The notes under the pieces were generated by a model. That model had not been told where the DNA came from. It made no database searches and worked only from the letters and a program-made list of their open reading frames with translations. From assembly GCF_011612585.1 (NCBI RefSeq), contig NZ_CP050133.1, positions 1 through 64,000 on the forward strand: DNA of 64,000 nt. The letters are read 5' to 3'. A program made the position numbers and the translations under genes. This stretch comes from Streptococcus cristatus ATCC 51100. Lineage in GTDB: Bacteria > Bacillota > Bacilli > Lactobacillales > Streptococcaceae. Below, in pieces: positions 8,379 through 16,679 of this stretch. How positions within the stretch are numbered: the first letter of the stretch is position 1; each line of letters opens with the position of its first letter.

Positions 8379-8450
8379 GGTCCGTTGGTCAAGGGGTTAA
8401 GACACCGCCTTTTCACGGCGGTAACACGGGTTCGAATCCCGTACGGACTA
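8379..8450 (+). tRNA. tRNA-Glu (anticodon TTC)
   Basis: A 72-nt cloverleaf. Anticodon stem CCGCC/GGCGG encloses TTTTCAC (anticodon TTC), the T arm is ACGGGTTCGAATCCCGT, and the acceptor arms are GGTCCGT/ACGGACT. Confidence 0.95.
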
Positions 8451-8455
8451 TACTA

Positions 8456-8529
8456 TCCGCCATAGCTCAGTTGGTAGTAGCGCATGACTGTTAATCATGA
8501 TGTCGTAGGTTCGAGTCCTACTGGCGGAG
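8456..8529 (+). tRNA. tRNA-Asn (anticodon GTT)
   Basis: A 74-nt cloverleaf. Acceptor TCCGCCA/TGGCGGA, anticodon stem CATGA/TCATG around CTGTTAA (anticodon GTT), T arm GTAGGTTCGAGTCCTAC. It lies 5 bp after tRNA-Glu in the same transcript. Confidence 0.95.
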
Positions 8530-8567
8530 TAAAAGAGTTTCAGGTATGCGAATTACCAATAATGAAA

Positions 8568-8585
8568 AGAGGACAATTGTCCTCT
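8568..8585. repeat. 18-bp palindrome P1, left flank of IS copy 1
   Basis: AGAGGACAATTGTCCTCT is a perfect 18-bp palindrome. An identical copy abuts IS copy 2 at 11801-11818, where seven A residues precede it (that is, seven T residues follow it on the minus strand). The two are best read as the target duplication of the first IS insertion, made from the intrinsic terminator that once followed tRNA-Asn. Confidence 0.85.
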
Positions 8586-8602
8586 CAGATTGAAGACAAA
8601 GT

Positions 8603-8637
8603 CCTTAGAAGACACTTTTCTAAGGGCTTTTCTTTTT
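8603..8637 (+). terminator. IS-internal terminator upstream of the transposase promoter
   Basis: CCTTAGAA and TTCTAAGG pair around GACACTT and are followed by GCTTTTCTTTTTG. It lies between the IS left end and the transposase -10 (TATAAT 8647-8652), so it should block read-in from outside genes such as the tRNAs. Copy 2 carries the same structure. Confidence 0.65.
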
Positions 8638-8682
8638 GTAAAGTCGTATAATAGAGGTGAGAAGAATTGTGAGGTATTCTCT

Positions 8683-10077
8683 ATGTTTCACAAAGAAAAA
8701 CCTGATTATCATCGCTGCCAATATGGCTTCTATACGATCGACGAATTGGTCCCAGAGGATCACTTTCTTCGCCAAGTGGATTCAAAGCTTGATTTTGATT
8801 TTATCTATGACTTGGTAGAAGACACCTATAGTCCAGATAATGGTCGTCCTAGTCTCGATCCTGTCATGTTAGTCAAAATCCCTTTGATTCAATGTTTTTA
8901 TGGCATTCGCTCCATGCGCCAAACCATTAAAGATATTGAAGTAAATGTAGCTTATCGTTGGTTTCTTGGACTAAGCTTGGATGACAAGGTCCCTCATTTT
9001 ACCACCTATGGAAAGAATTACAGTCGTCGTTTTCAAGATAAAGAATTAATTTCAGAGATATTTTCGCGAGTGCTCCATCAAGCTTTATGTGCTGGCTTAA
9101 TTGATCCTTCGGAACTATTTGTGGATGGTACTCACATCAAAGCGGTAGCTAACAGTCACAAATATCGTAAGAAAATGGTTGCCCAACAAGCTAAATTTAT
9201 GAGTGAGCAATTGGAAGTTGAGATTGATTTAGATAGGAGGAAACATGAAAAAAAGTCCTTAAAGCCCGCAAAAGAAAGCGAGGCTAAAGAAAAGAAAATC
9301 TCAAGGACAGACCCAGAGAGTGGCTGGTTCCACAAGGGTCAACACAAGGAAGTATTTGCCTATTCTGCCCAGGTAGCTTGTGACAAGCATGGTTGGGCAC
9401 TAGCTTATAGTGTTGAAGCAGGAAATGTACACGATAGTCAGGCTTTCCCTGCCCTTTTTTCAAAGATAGAAGCTTTCTCCCCACGCTACATTATTGCGGA
9501 CTCAGGCTATAAGACCCCAGCTATTGCTCATTATTTATTAGAGCGAAACATCATCCCTGTCTTTCCCTATACCCGCCCCAAGGGTGTAAAAGGGAACTTA
9601 AGGCCCGGTGATTTTGTTTATGATGCCTTCTATGACTGTTACCTCTGCCCAGAGAACCAAGTGTTAACCTATCGCACGACGACCCGAGCAGGCTACCGTG
9701 AGTATAAGAGTGATCCAAAAGTATGTGTCGCCTGTCCCCTATCATCAGTTTGTACCCAGAGCCAGAATCAGCAGAAAGTCATCACAAGACATGTATGGAA
9801 AGATGACCTTGAATTTTGTGAAGAGATTCGCCACAAAAGAGGGATGAAGGAGCTTTATAAGAAGCGCAAGGAAACAATTGAGCGACTCTTTGGGACTGCT
9901 AAGGAATATCATAACTTGAGATACACCAGAGAGAAAGGAAAGTCCAAAATGGAAGATAAGGTTGGGCTTACTTTGGCGTGTTTGAATCTTAAAAAACTAG
10001 TAAAAATGAGGGTGGACAAGCCTTTTTATTTTGTTCAAATGACCATTATTCTATCAAAAGATGAAATATTAGCCTGA
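8683..10077 (+). CDS. IS1182-family transposase (copy 1)
   Basis: A DDE transposase of 464 residues. I start it at the ATG at 8683 (MFHKEKPDYHRC) because it lies just downstream of the TATAAT at 8647-8652 and a GAGGT sequence; the open frame continues further upstream through the IS end but is not needed. Residues 1-110 contain the DUF772-type N-terminal domain (MLVKIPLIQCFYGIRSMR). The catalytic triad is visible as D148 (FVDGTHIKA), D273 (IIADSGYK) and E400 (KETIERLFG). Cysteine pairs C319/C322 and C348/C351/C357 suggest a zinc-binding insert. The protein is identical to that of copy 2. Confidence 0.93.
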   Translation: MFHKEKPDYHRCQYGFYTIDELVPEDHFLRQVDSKLDFDFIYDLVEDTYSPDNGRPSLDPVMLVKIPLIQCFYGIRSMRQTIKDIEVNVAYRWFLGLSLDDKVPHFTTYGKNYSRRFQDKELISEIFSRVLHQALCAGLIDPSELFVDGTHIKAVANSHKYRKKMVAQQAKFMSEQLEVEIDLDRRKHEKKSLKPAKESEAKEKKISRTDPESGWFHKGQHKEVFAYSAQVACDKHGWALAYSVEAGNVHDSQAFPALFSKIEAFSPRYIIADSGYKTPAIAHYLLERNIIPVFPYTRPKGVKGNLRPGDFVYDAFYDCYLCPENQVLTYRTTTRAGYREYKSDPKVCVACPLSSVCTQSQNQQKVITRHVWKDDLEFCEEIRHKRGMKELYKKRKETIERLFGTAKEYHNLRYTREKGKSKMEDKVGLTLACLNLKKLVKMRVDKPFYFVQMTIILSKDEILA

Positions 10078-10124
10078 CAAACAGAAAAAGACAAACACCA
10101 TTTGGAATGTTTGTCTTCAATCTG

Positions 10125-10150
10125 AAATGACTAAACATATTTAGTCATTT
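10125..10150. repeat. 26-bp palindrome P2, right flank of IS copy 1
   Basis: Arms AAATGACTAAA and TTTAGTCATTT flank a short CATA centre and are followed by TTTTTT. The sequence is the exact reverse complement of the palindrome at 13358-13383, as shown by its asymmetric centre (ACATAT here, ATATGT there). It now works as a terminator between the IS and the 3' end of sdaAA. Confidence 0.85.
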
Positions 10151-10171
10151 TTTCTTACTCAAAGATACTAT

Positions 10172-11044
10172 TTATTCTCCAAAAATTTCTTTTGAAAGTC
10201 TGCGGCCGGTAGGAGTTGTAGCTAGCCCTCCTTCAGCCGTTTCCCTGAAAGCAGTAGGCAGGCTAGAGCCTACTTGGTACATGGCATCAATGACTTCGTC
10301 AACAGGAATTTTAGACTCGATTCCTGCAAGAGCCATATCCGCTGCGATAAAGGCGTAGCTAGCTCCCATAGCGTTTCTTTTGACACAAGGAACTTCTACC
10401 AGACCAGCTACTGGGTCACAAATTAAGCCCAGCATATTTTTGATCACAAAACAGATAGCTTGACTCGCCTGAAAAGCAGAACCTCCAGCAGCCAAAACCA
10501 GGGCAGCTGCGCTCATAGCAGAAGCGGAGCCCACCTCAGCTTGACAGCCTCCTTCTGCACCGGAAATAGAAGCGTTATTGGCAATAACCAAGCCAAAAGC
10601 ACCAGCAGCCAGCAAAAAGTCTAATTGCTGCTCCTCTGTCAAATCTAGTTTTTCAATCGCTGATGTAAGTACGGCTGGTAAGCAACCAGCGCTACCGGCT
10701 GTTGGTGTAGCACAAACCAAACCCATTTTAGCGTTGTGTTCATTGACAGCAATGGCATTTTTTGCAGCAGTCAGCACAGTATAATCTGACAAAGCCTTCC
10801 CCGACTGGATATAGTGGTGCAATTTGGCTGCGTCTCCACCAGTCAATCCGCTGCGAGATTTACTCTCATCAAGCCCAAGTAAAACCGAAGCTTTCATGAC
10901 CTCAAGATTCCGACTCATCAGACGTAAAACTTCGTCTCTTTCCCGACCTGTCAATTCATATTCGGTCGCAATCATTAATTCAGCAACATTGCCATTAAAA
11001 TCTAAATCAGCCTGCTCAACTAATTCTTTTATTGAATAAAACAT
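10172..11044 (-). CDS. sdaAA: L-serine dehydratase, alpha subunit
   Basis: With SdaAB this forms the iron-sulfur L-serine deaminase that converts L-serine to pyruvate and ammonia. The 290-residue length is typical. Conserved features include ESKSRSGLTGGDA, GLVCATPTAGSAGCLPA, SGAEGGCQAEVGSA and NMLGLICDPVAGLVEVPCVKR; their cysteines are candidate [4Fe-4S] ligands. sdaAB lies 8 bp upstream on the same strand, so the pair is an operon. It is enclosed between two inverted IS copies but is intact, and is a core gene rather than cargo. Confidence 0.95.
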   Translation of the reverse strand: MFYSIKELVEQADLDFNGNVAELMIATEYELTGRERDEVLRLMSRNLEVMKASVLLGLDESKSRSGLTGGDAAKLHHYIQSGKALSDYTVLTAAKNAIAVNEHNAKMGLVCATPTAGSAGCLPAVLTSAIEKLDLTEEQQLDFLLAAGAFGLVIANNASISGAEGGCQAEVGSASAMSAAALVLAAGGSAFQASQAICFVIKNMLGLICDPVAGLVEVPCVKRNAMGASYAFIAADMALAGIESKIPVDEVIDAMYQVGSSLPTAFRETAEGGLATTPTGRRLSKEIFGE

Positions 11045-11052
11045 CTCTTCTC

Positions 11053-11724
11053 CTATTTAAAGAAATTGACATTGTGAAGATGGGGGATTTTCCGAATCTC
11101 TTCGATAGCCTCTTCGCAACTACGACTATCCACCTCAATGATCATAATCGCTTTCTCGCCCGCTTTTTCTCTAGTCACCGTCATTTGAGCAATATTGATA
11201 TTGTAGCGTGATAGAGCCTCCGTTACATGGGCAATCATACCTGGAACATCTTGGTGGACGATGATAATGGTTGGCGTATTCATGCTGAGAGAGACTGAGA
11301 AGCCATTTAACTCGGTCACCTGAATATTTCCACCACCGATAGACACACCCGTTACACTGATGCTTTTATGGGCGTTTTTAACCGTGATTTTTGTCGTATT
11401 TGGATGAGGAGCATTGCTATCTTTCTGAATAGTCCAGACAATCTTGATACCGCGTTTATGGGCAATTTCAAGGCTGTTAGGAATTTCAGGATCATCCGTA
11501 TCCATTCCTAAAATACCTGCTACCAAGGCCAAGTCTGTGCCATGTCCGCGATAAGTCTTTGCAAAGGAATTAAAAAGCTGGAATTCAACCTCGGTTGGTG
11601 TATCATCAAAAATAGAGGATACGATCTTACCGATACGCACAGCCCCTGCAGTATGGCTGCTGGAAGGACCAATCATGACAGGCCCGATAATGTCAAAAAC
11701 AGATTGAAATTTTAATGATTTCAT
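11053..11724 (-). CDS. sdaAB: L-serine dehydratase, beta subunit
   Basis: The beta subunit of the two-gene [4Fe-4S] serine dehydratase. The chosen ATG at 11724 (MKSLKFQSVFDIIGP) has an AGAGG ribosome-binding site 6 bp upstream; the longer open frame to 11796 runs through the promoter. The product has 224 residues. The PVMIGPSSSHTAGAVR motif marks the beta domain, and a C-terminal ACT domain (about 150-222, including VPGMIAHVTEALSRYNINI) may bind a regulatory ligand such as serine. An extended -10 promoter lies at 11756-11764. IS copy 2 is transcribed towards this gene, with palindrome P1 and a T tract between. Confidence 0.94.
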   Translation of the reverse strand: MKSLKFQSVFDIIGPVMIGPSSSHTAGAVRIGKIVSSIFDDTPTEVEFQLFNSFAKTYRGHGTDLALVAGILGMDTDDPEIPNSLEIAHKRGIKIVWTIQKDSNAPHPNTTKITVKNAHKSISVTGVSIGGGNIQVTELNGFSVSLSMNTPTIIIVHQDVPGMIAHVTEALSRYNINIAQMTVTREKAGEKAIMIIEVDSRSCEEAIEEIRKIPHLHNVNFFK

Positions 11725-11755
11725 AAGAAACCTCTTGAACATATTTTCTAAAATT

Positions 11756-11764
11756 ATTATATCA
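11756..11764 (-). promoter_or_regulatory. Extended -10 promoter of sdaAB
   Basis: On the minus strand the sequence reads TGATATAAT, a consensus extended -10 (TGnTATAAT), about 30 bp before the sdaAB start codon. No good -35 is seen, as expected for extended -10 promoters. Confidence 0.65.
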
Positions 11765-11800
11765 AACTTATCAAATTTCTGCCTGATATCATACAAAAAA

Positions 11801-11818
11801 AGAGGACAATTGTCCTCT
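11801..11818. repeat. 18-bp palindrome P1, left flank of IS copy 2
   Basis: Identical to the palindrome at 8568-8585. On the minus strand it is followed by seven T residues, which makes it a complete intrinsic terminator between the copy 2 transposase and the sdaAB promoter. Confidence 0.85.
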
Positions 11819-13357
11819 CAGATTGAAGACAAACATTCCAAATGGTGTTTGTCTTTTTCTGTTTGTCAGGCTAATATTTCATCTTTTGATAGAATAATGG
11901 TCATTTGAACAAAATAAAAAGGCTTGTCCACCCTCATTTTTACTAGTTTTTTAAGATTCAAACACGCCAAAGTAAGCCCAACCTTATCTTCCATTTTGGA
12001 CTTTCCTTTCTCTCTGGTGTATCTCAAGTTATGATATTCCTTAGCAGTCCCAAAGAGTCGCTCAATTGTTTCCTTGCGCTTCTTATAAAGCTCCTTCATC
12101 CCTCTTTTGTGGCGAATCTCTTCACAAAATTCAAGGTCATCTTTCCATACATGTCTTGTGATGACTTTCTGCTGATTCTGGCTCTGGGTACAAACTGATG
12201 ATAGGGGACAGGCGACACATACTTTTGGATCACTCTTATACTCACGGTAGCCTGCTCGGGTCGTCGTGCGATAGGTTAACACTTGGTTCTCTGGGCAGAG
12301 GTAACAGTCATAGAAGGCATCATAAACAAAATCACCGGGCCTTAAGTTCCCTTTTACACCCTTGGGGCGGGTATAGGGAAAGACAGGGATGATGTTTCGC
12401 TCTAATAAATAATGAGCAATAGCTGGGGTCTTATAGCCTGAGTCCGCAATAATGTAGCGTGGGGAGAAAGCTTCTATCTTTGAAAAAAGGGCAGGGAAAG
12501 CCTGACTATCGTGTACATTTCCTGCTTCAACACTATAAGCTAGTGCCCAACCATGCTTGTCACAAGCTACCTGGGCAGAATAGGCAAATACTTCCTTGTG
12601 TTGACCCTTGTGGAACCAGCCACTCTCTGGGTCTGTCCTTGAGATTTTCTTTTCTTTAGCCTCGCTTTCTTTTGCGGGCTTTAAGGACTTTTTTTCATGT
12701 TTCCTCCTATCTAAATCAATCTCAACTTCCAATTGCTCACTCATAAATTTAGCTTGTTGGGCAACCATTTTCTTACGATATTTGTGACTGTTAGCTACCG
12801 CTTTGATGTGAGTACCATCCACAAATAGTTCCGAAGGATCAATTAAGCCAGCACATAAAGCTTGATGGAGCACTCGCGAAAATATCTCTGAAATTAATTC
12901 TTTATCTTGAAAACGACGACTGTAATTCTTTCCATAGGTGGTAAAATGAGGGACCTTGTCATCCAAGCTTAGTCCAAGAAACCAACGATAAGCTACATTT
13001 ACTTCAATATCTTTAATGGTTTGGCGCATGGAGCGAATGCCATAAAAACATTGAATCAAAGGGATTTTGACTAACATGACAGGATCGAGACTAGGACGAC
13101 CATTATCTGGACTATAGGTGTCTTCTACCAAGTCATAGATAAAATCAAAATCAAGCTTTGAATCCACTTGGCGAAGAAAGTGATCCTCTGGGACCAATTC
13201 GTCGATCGTATAGAAGCCATATTGGCAGCGATGATAATCAGGTTTTTCTTTGTGAAACATAGAGAATACCTCACAATTCTTCTCACCTCTATTATACGAC
13301 TTTACAAAAAGAAAAGCCCTTAGAAAAGTGTCTTCTAAGGACTTTGTCTTCAATCTG
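11819..13357 (-). mobile_element. IS1182-family insertion sequence, copy 2 (inverted)
   Basis: Same 1,539-bp length, same terminal repeats (CAGATTGAAGACAAA) and an identical transposase as copy 1, in the opposite orientation. Left flank is P1 (11801-11818), right flank is P2 (13358-13383). The two copies and the 1.7-kb sda segment between them have the outline of a composite transposon. The flanks instead point to two separate insertions followed by inversion of the middle. Confidence 0.93.
11866..13260 (-). CDS. IS1182-family transposase (copy 2)
   Basis: A 464-residue DDE transposase identical in sequence to the product of copy 1, with the same start choice (ATG at 13260) and the same D148, D273 and E400 catalytic residues. 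Perfect identity of the two copies implies recent transposition or ongoing gene conversion. Transcription runs towards sdaAB. Confidence 0.93.
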   Translation of the reverse strand: MFHKEKPDYHRCQYGFYTIDELVPEDHFLRQVDSKLDFDFIYDLVEDTYSPDNGRPSLDPVMLVKIPLIQCFYGIRSMRQTIKDIEVNVAYRWFLGLSLDDKVPHFTTYGKNYSRRFQDKELISEIFSRVLHQALCAGLIDPSELFVDGTHIKAVANSHKYRKKMVAQQAKFMSEQLEVEIDLDRRKHEKKSLKPAKESEAKEKKISRTDPESGWFHKGQHKEVFAYSAQVACDKHGWALAYSVEAGNVHDSQAFPALFSKIEAFSPRYIIADSGYKTPAIAHYLLERNIIPVFPYTRPKGVKGNLRPGDFVYDAFYDCYLCPENQVLTYRTTTRAGYREYKSDPKVCVACPLSSVCTQSQNQQKVITRHVWKDDLEFCEEIRHKRGMKELYKKRKETIERLFGTAKEYHNLRYTREKGKSKMEDKVGLTLACLNLKKLVKMRVDKPFYFVQMTIILSKDEILA

Positions 13358-13383
13358 AAATGACTAAATATGTTTAGTCATTT
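13358..13383. repeat. 26-bp palindrome P2, right flank of IS copy 2; likely terminator
   Basis: Arms AAATGACTAAA and TTTAGTCATTT, followed on the plus strand by further T residues. It lies 10 bp beyond the LysM gene stop. It is the reverse complement of the copy at 10125-10150. In the reconstructed ancestor it was the shared bidirectional terminator between sdaAA and the LysM gene. Confidence 0.8.
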
Positions 13384-13393
13384 TTTTATTATT

Positions 13394-14053
13394 TTAGTAA
13401 GCCCAAGCAGATAGTCCTTGTGCACTGTAAGCACGGTAAGCTGCTTGAATTTGATCTTCAACAGTTGCAGTAGATCCCCAACCTGGCATTGTTTGGAAAA
13501 GACCACTTGCTCCTGATGGGTTGTAGGCATCGACTTGTCCGTTAGATTCGCGAGCAATAATATTTTCCCATGTAGATGCAGACACTCCTGTCATTTCAGC
13601 CATACGAGCAGCTGCGTAAGAACCTACAGCACCTGGAGTATTACCATTTGCGAGTACGACGTCTGATGAATAGGCAGAGTAGTCTGAAGTTGCAGCAACT
13701 GCAGGAGTTTCTGTCGTTACTGGAGTTTCCGTAGCTACTGGGGCAGCTGGAGTTACTGGAGCTGGGACTGCTGGTGTCGCTGGTGAGACAGCAGGTGCTG
13801 ATGTTGTTTGTTTTGCAACATCTTTCAAATCACCTAATTCCAAAACTTGTCCAGTCATGATAAAATCTGGATTTGAAATTTTGTTTAATTCTACCAAACG
13901 TTCAACAGTTGTTTTTTTACTTTCAGCGATTTCTGATAGGGTATCTCCAGCTTTTACTGTATAAGATTCAGCACTAGCAACAATAGTTGATGCAAATAGT
14001 GTTGCTGTAGCAATCGTTCCTGCTAGAGTCAATTTTTTCACTTTCATACTCAT
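13394..14053 (-). CDS. Secreted LysM protein with lysozyme-like C-terminal domain
   Basis: A 219-residue secreted cell-wall protein. Residues 1-28 are a signal peptide ending in VASA. LysM (30-73, [13 protein letters not shown]) binds peptidoglycan. A Pro/Ala/Thr-rich linker spans about 83-122. The C-terminal domain (about 140-219) has the transglycosylase-like pattern [20 protein letters not shown] with candidate catalytic E169. It resembles the pneumococcal LysM protein encoded next to the serine dehydratase genes. A sequence compatible with a WalR (VicR) box precedes the promoter. A second protein with similar architecture is encoded at 29776-30312. Confidence 0.85.
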   Translation of the reverse strand: MSMKVKKLTLAGTIATATLFASTIVASAESYTVKAGDTLSEIAESKKTTVERLVELNKISNPDFIMTGQVLELGDLKDVAKQTTSAPAVSPATPAVPAPVTPAAPVATETPVTTETPAVAATSDYSAYSSDVVLANGNTPGAVGSYAAARMAEMTGVSASTWENIIARESNGQVDAYNPSGASGLFQTMPGWGSTATVEDQIQAAYRAYSAQGLSAWAY

Positions 14054-14084
14054 TTTAAAAGTTTTCTCCTTTAGTTATAATACT

Positions 14085-14117
14085 ATCATACACATTAAAT
14101 ATTACTAAAAGATTACA
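14085..14117 (-). promoter_or_regulatory. Promoter and candidate WalR/VicR box of the LysM gene
   Basis: On the minus strand TGTAAT-CTTTT-AGTAAT (14117-14101) matches the WalR direct repeat TGTWAH-N5-TGTWAH with one mismatch, and TATGAT (14090-14085) is a plausible -10. LysM and cell-wall hydrolase genes are typical WalR targets. The match is suggestive only. Confidence 0.45.
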
Positions 14118-14239
14118 TTTTAAGCACGAATATTACAAAAATATTGAGATTTACACATAAAAATATTATTTTAAAAGGATTTTTAGTCTATTTCATTAGA
14201 TCTTTAACAAAAATATTGCTATCAAACTTATACTATTCT

Positions 14240-15034
14240 TTATTTTTTAAAGATAAAGAGTAAGATACCGATCAGGAAAATAGAGAGAAGAGCAAGGTTA
14301 TCAATCATTTTCCAAGAAAGTTGTCGATAGCGGCTTCTTCCTTCACCACCACTATAGCCACGCGCTTCCATTGCGATAGCTAAGGCGTCTGCCCGCTTGA
14401 AACTAGAAGCAAATAAGGGAATTAAGATTGGAATGATTGATTTAACCTTTTGAACAATCGTTCCTTCGCCAAAATCAACTCCTCGAGCCCTCTGAGCGTT
14501 CATAATTCTCGTAGTGTCATCCATTAAAGTCGGTACGAAACGTAGGCTCATGGAGAGCATGAGGCCAATTTCATGCGTAGGAACTTTAAAGACTTTGAGT
14601 GGCTTCAGTAGAGCTTCCACTGCATCTGAAAGGCTGAGTGGTGTTGTGGTTAAGGTCAACAGAGTTGAAAAGAAGATAATCAAAACAAAACGACTAAAGA
14701 TAATCCCCGCTTGAGAAAGACCAAATTCCGTAATTTTAATGAAACCAAACTGGAAAAGTACCTTGCCTCCCCCCGTCAGAAAGAGCTGGAAGAGGGTAGT
14801 AAAGGCAATAATGAACACCATTGATTGAATGCCCTTTAGAAAGAAGGTCAAAGGAACTTTTGAGAGAAAAATCAGAGTAAAAACGAAAGCAAATAGCAGC
14901 AAATTAGTGATGAGATTGTTGGCCCAGAAAATTAATAAGATAAAGAAGAACATGGCCAACAATTTACTGCGCGGATCCAATCGATGGATGATTGAATTTC
15001 CTGGGATATACCGTCCTAAAATCAACTTATCCAT
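14240..15034 (-). CDS. ecfT: ECF transporter transmembrane subunit EcfT
   Basis: EcfT is the membrane scaffold of the group II energy-coupling-factor module, which pairs with many substrate-binding S components for vitamins and other micronutrients. The 264-residue protein has several hydrophobic segments in residues 25-140 and one at the C-terminus. It also has the two diagnostic Ala-Arg-Gly coupling motifs ([10 protein letters not shown] and AMEARGYSG) that dock into the two ATPases. It overlaps ecfA2 by 8 bp and closes the ecfA1-ecfA2-ecfT operon. No S component is encoded beside it, as is usual for the shared module. Confidence 0.95.
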   Translation of the reverse strand: MDKLILGRYIPGNSIIHRLDPRSKLLAMFFFILLIFWANNLITNLLLFAFVFTLIFLSKVPLTFFLKGIQSMVFIIAFTTLFQLFLTGGGKVLFQFGFIKITEFGLSQAGIIFSRFVLIIFFSTLLTLTTTPLSLSDAVEALLKPLKVFKVPTHEIGLMLSMSLRFVPTLMDDTTRIMNAQRARGVDFGEGTIVQKVKSIIPILIPLFASSFKRADALAIAMEARGYSGGEGRSRYRQLSWKMIDNLALLSIFLIGILLFIFKK

Positions 15035-15866
15035 GTATCATCTCCTTAAATTCCTCAATTGTAATTGGATAATGAGAAAATTTCATTCCTTTTTCAGCTA
15101 ATTCATGGGCAAATTTTGTGATTTTAGGAACCCCTAGCTGAATCTTTTCCATAAAATCGACATCTTGAAAAACCTGAGCAGGCTGGCCGCTTTTGACGAC
15201 ACGCCCCTTCTCCAAAACATAGACCGTATCAGCAAAATTTGCTACATCATCCATTAAATGGGTTACAAGGACAATGGTCATTCCAGCTTGATGTAGTTTT
15301 TTAAAGAGGCTCATCAATTCCTTTCGTCCTGCTGGATCAAGTCCGGCCGTTGGCTCATCCAAAACCAAGATATCAGGTTCCATTGCTAGGATTCCGGCAA
15401 TGGCAACCCTTCTCATCTGTCCGCCAGAAAGTTCAAAAGGACTGCGGCCAAACAGTTCTTCAGAAATGCCGACAAGACTTAATTTTTCACGTGCTAAAGC
15501 CTCGGCTTCTTCTTTAGAGACACCAAAATTTTGCGGACCAAAGGCCACGTCTTTCAAAACAGTCTCATCAAAAACCTGACTTTCAGCAAACTGAAACACC
15601 AAACCGACCTGTTTACGAACTTGTTTAATGTCCTTGTTGACGGAATTTGAAGTAATGGTAACATTGTTGACTTGCACGCTGCCCTCACTAGGAGTCAGCA
15701 ATCCATTCAAGAGCTGTAAAATGGTTGATTTTCCGCTACCAGTGTGCCCAATCAAAGCCGTATAGCTACCATCTTTGATTTCCAAATCAACTTCAAAAAG
15801 CGCTGGACCCTCAAATGGAGTTCCAGCCTGATAGGTATAACTGACTTTATTTAGAGTAATTCCCAT
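15027..15866 (-). CDS. ecfA2: ECF transporter ATPase EcfA2
   Basis: One of the two ATP-binding subunits of the ECF module. The 279-residue protein has Walker [11 protein letters not shown]-loop [11 protein letters not shown], signature [12 protein letters not shown] and Walker B/D-loop [12 protein letters not shown], followed by the H-loop VTHLMDD. It overlaps ecfA1 upstream by 16 bp and ecfT downstream by 8 bp, so the three genes are translationally coupled. Confidence 0.95.
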   Translation of the reverse strand: MGITLNKVSYTYQAGTPFEGPALFEVDLEIKDGSYTALIGHTGSGKSTILQLLNGLLTPSEGSVQVNNVTITSNSVNKDIKQVRKQVGLVFQFAESQVFDETVLKDVAFGPQNFGVSKEEAEALAREKLSLVGISEELFGRSPFELSGGQMRRVAIAGILAMEPDILVLDEPTAGLDPAGRKELMSLFKKLHQAGMTIVLVTHLMDDVANFADTVYVLEKGRVVKSGQPAQVFQDVDFMEKIQLGVPKITKFAHELAEKGMKFSHYPITIEEFKEMIHG

Positions 15867-16678
15867 AATTGTTCCTGCAATTCTTTTTCAGTTAAATAGG
15901 TTTCTGGCAGAGTTAGTCCAGTTTGAATCATGGCAGCTTTGATCTGGTTGACAAAGGGTTGATCCAAGCCCAAGTCTTCCAAATCAGGTCTGGAAAAGAG
16001 TTCTCTTGGTGTAGCGGTTGACTCAACTTGACCATTTTTCATAACGAGGACACGGTCACTCAGCGAAATCTCGTCCAAATCGTGGGTAATGGAGATGACT
16101 GTTAAATGATTCTTATCTTTAATTTTCTTGACAGTCCGAATTAATTCCAGTCGTCCTTCTGGGTCTAACATACTGGTTGCTTCATCCAAGATGATAATAT
16201 CTGGCTGGAGCGCGACTACGCCAGCAATAGCGACTCTTTGCTTCTGTCCGCCAGAAAGTCGAGCAGGTTCTCTCTCTTTAAAATTCTGCATGCCGACTAG
16301 TTCCAGAGCTTCATGGACGCGTTTCACCATCATCGGATAATCCATGCCTTGATTTTCCAGACCAAATGCAACGTCATCCTCAACAGTGGCCCCAACAAAC
16401 TGATTATCAGGATTCTGAAAGACCATGCCGATTTGGCGACGTTTTTCCCAGACATTATCAGCCGTCAATTTATCTCCAGAAATGATGATATCACCACTCT
16501 CGGCCTCCAAAAGACCGTCAATCAAACGAACTGTAGTCGATTTTCCGCTCCCATTGTGACCGACAATAGATAGCCATTCTCCTTGTTTCACGTGAAACGA
16601 TACGTCTTTTAAAATATAATCTTCAGAGTTATGGTCATAACGATAACTAAGATTTTTTACTTCAATGATATTTTCCAT
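15851..16678 (-). CDS. ecfA1: ECF transporter ATPase EcfA1
   Basis: The first ATPase of the ECF module. I start it at ATG 16678 ([15 protein letters not shown]), giving 275 residues; the longer frame overlaps pgsA. Motifs are Walker [12 protein letters not shown]-loop [16 protein letters not shown], signature [12 protein letters not shown] and Walker [13 protein letters not shown], where Glu is followed by Ala-Thr rather than Pro-Thr, the usual EcfA1 variant. A near-perfect parS site is embedded in the coding sequence at 16584-16599. Confidence 0.95.
   Translation of the reverse strand: MENIIEVKNLSYRYDHNSEDYILKDVSFHVKQGEWLSIVGHNGSGKSTTVRLIDGLLEAESGDIIISGDKLTADNVWEKRRQIGMVFQNPDNQFVGATVEDDVAFGLENQGMDYPMMVKRVHEALELVGMQNFKEREPARLSGGQKQRVAIAGVVALQPDIIILDEATSMLDPEGRLELIRTVKKIKDKNHLTVISITHDLDEISLSDRVLVMKNGQVESTATPRELFSRPDLEDLGLDQPFVNQIKAAMIQTGLTLPETYLTEKELQEQLWELL
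16584..16599. promoter_or_regulatory. parS site 1 (inside ecfA1)
   Basis: TGTTTCACGTGAAACG differs from the ParB consensus TGTTTCACGTGAAACA at one terminal base. Confidence 0.8.
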
Positions 16679-16679
16679 A

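Larger units (their letters stand above)
8586..10124 (+). mobile_element. IS1182-family insertion sequence, copy 1
   Basis: The element is 1,539 bp and bounded by 15-bp perfect terminal inverted repeats, CAGATTGAAGACAAA at 8586-8600 and its complement at 10110-10124. The boundaries are set by comparison with copy 2 (11819-13357), which has the same length and the same ends in inverted orientation. It carries a single intact transposase gene. Just inside the left end is a hairpin (8603-8625, CCTTAGAA/TTCTAAGG) followed by a T-rich tract, and inside the right end is a second hairpin (GACAAACA/TGTTTGTC). Each flank carries a palindrome: P1 at left, P2 at right. Confidence 0.93.

Noticed and set aside
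9284-9745. Antisense open frames inside the IS transposase (also in copy 2)
   Set aside because: They are shadows of the transposase frame, with no ribosome-binding site and no recognisable domain.
8586-13357. IS-sda-IS as a composite transposon carrying serine dehydratase as cargo
   Set aside because: The outermost flanks are not matching target duplications (P1 on the left, P2 on the right), and the sda genes are next to the LysM gene as in other streptococci, so they are resident genes that were bracketed by two independent insertions.
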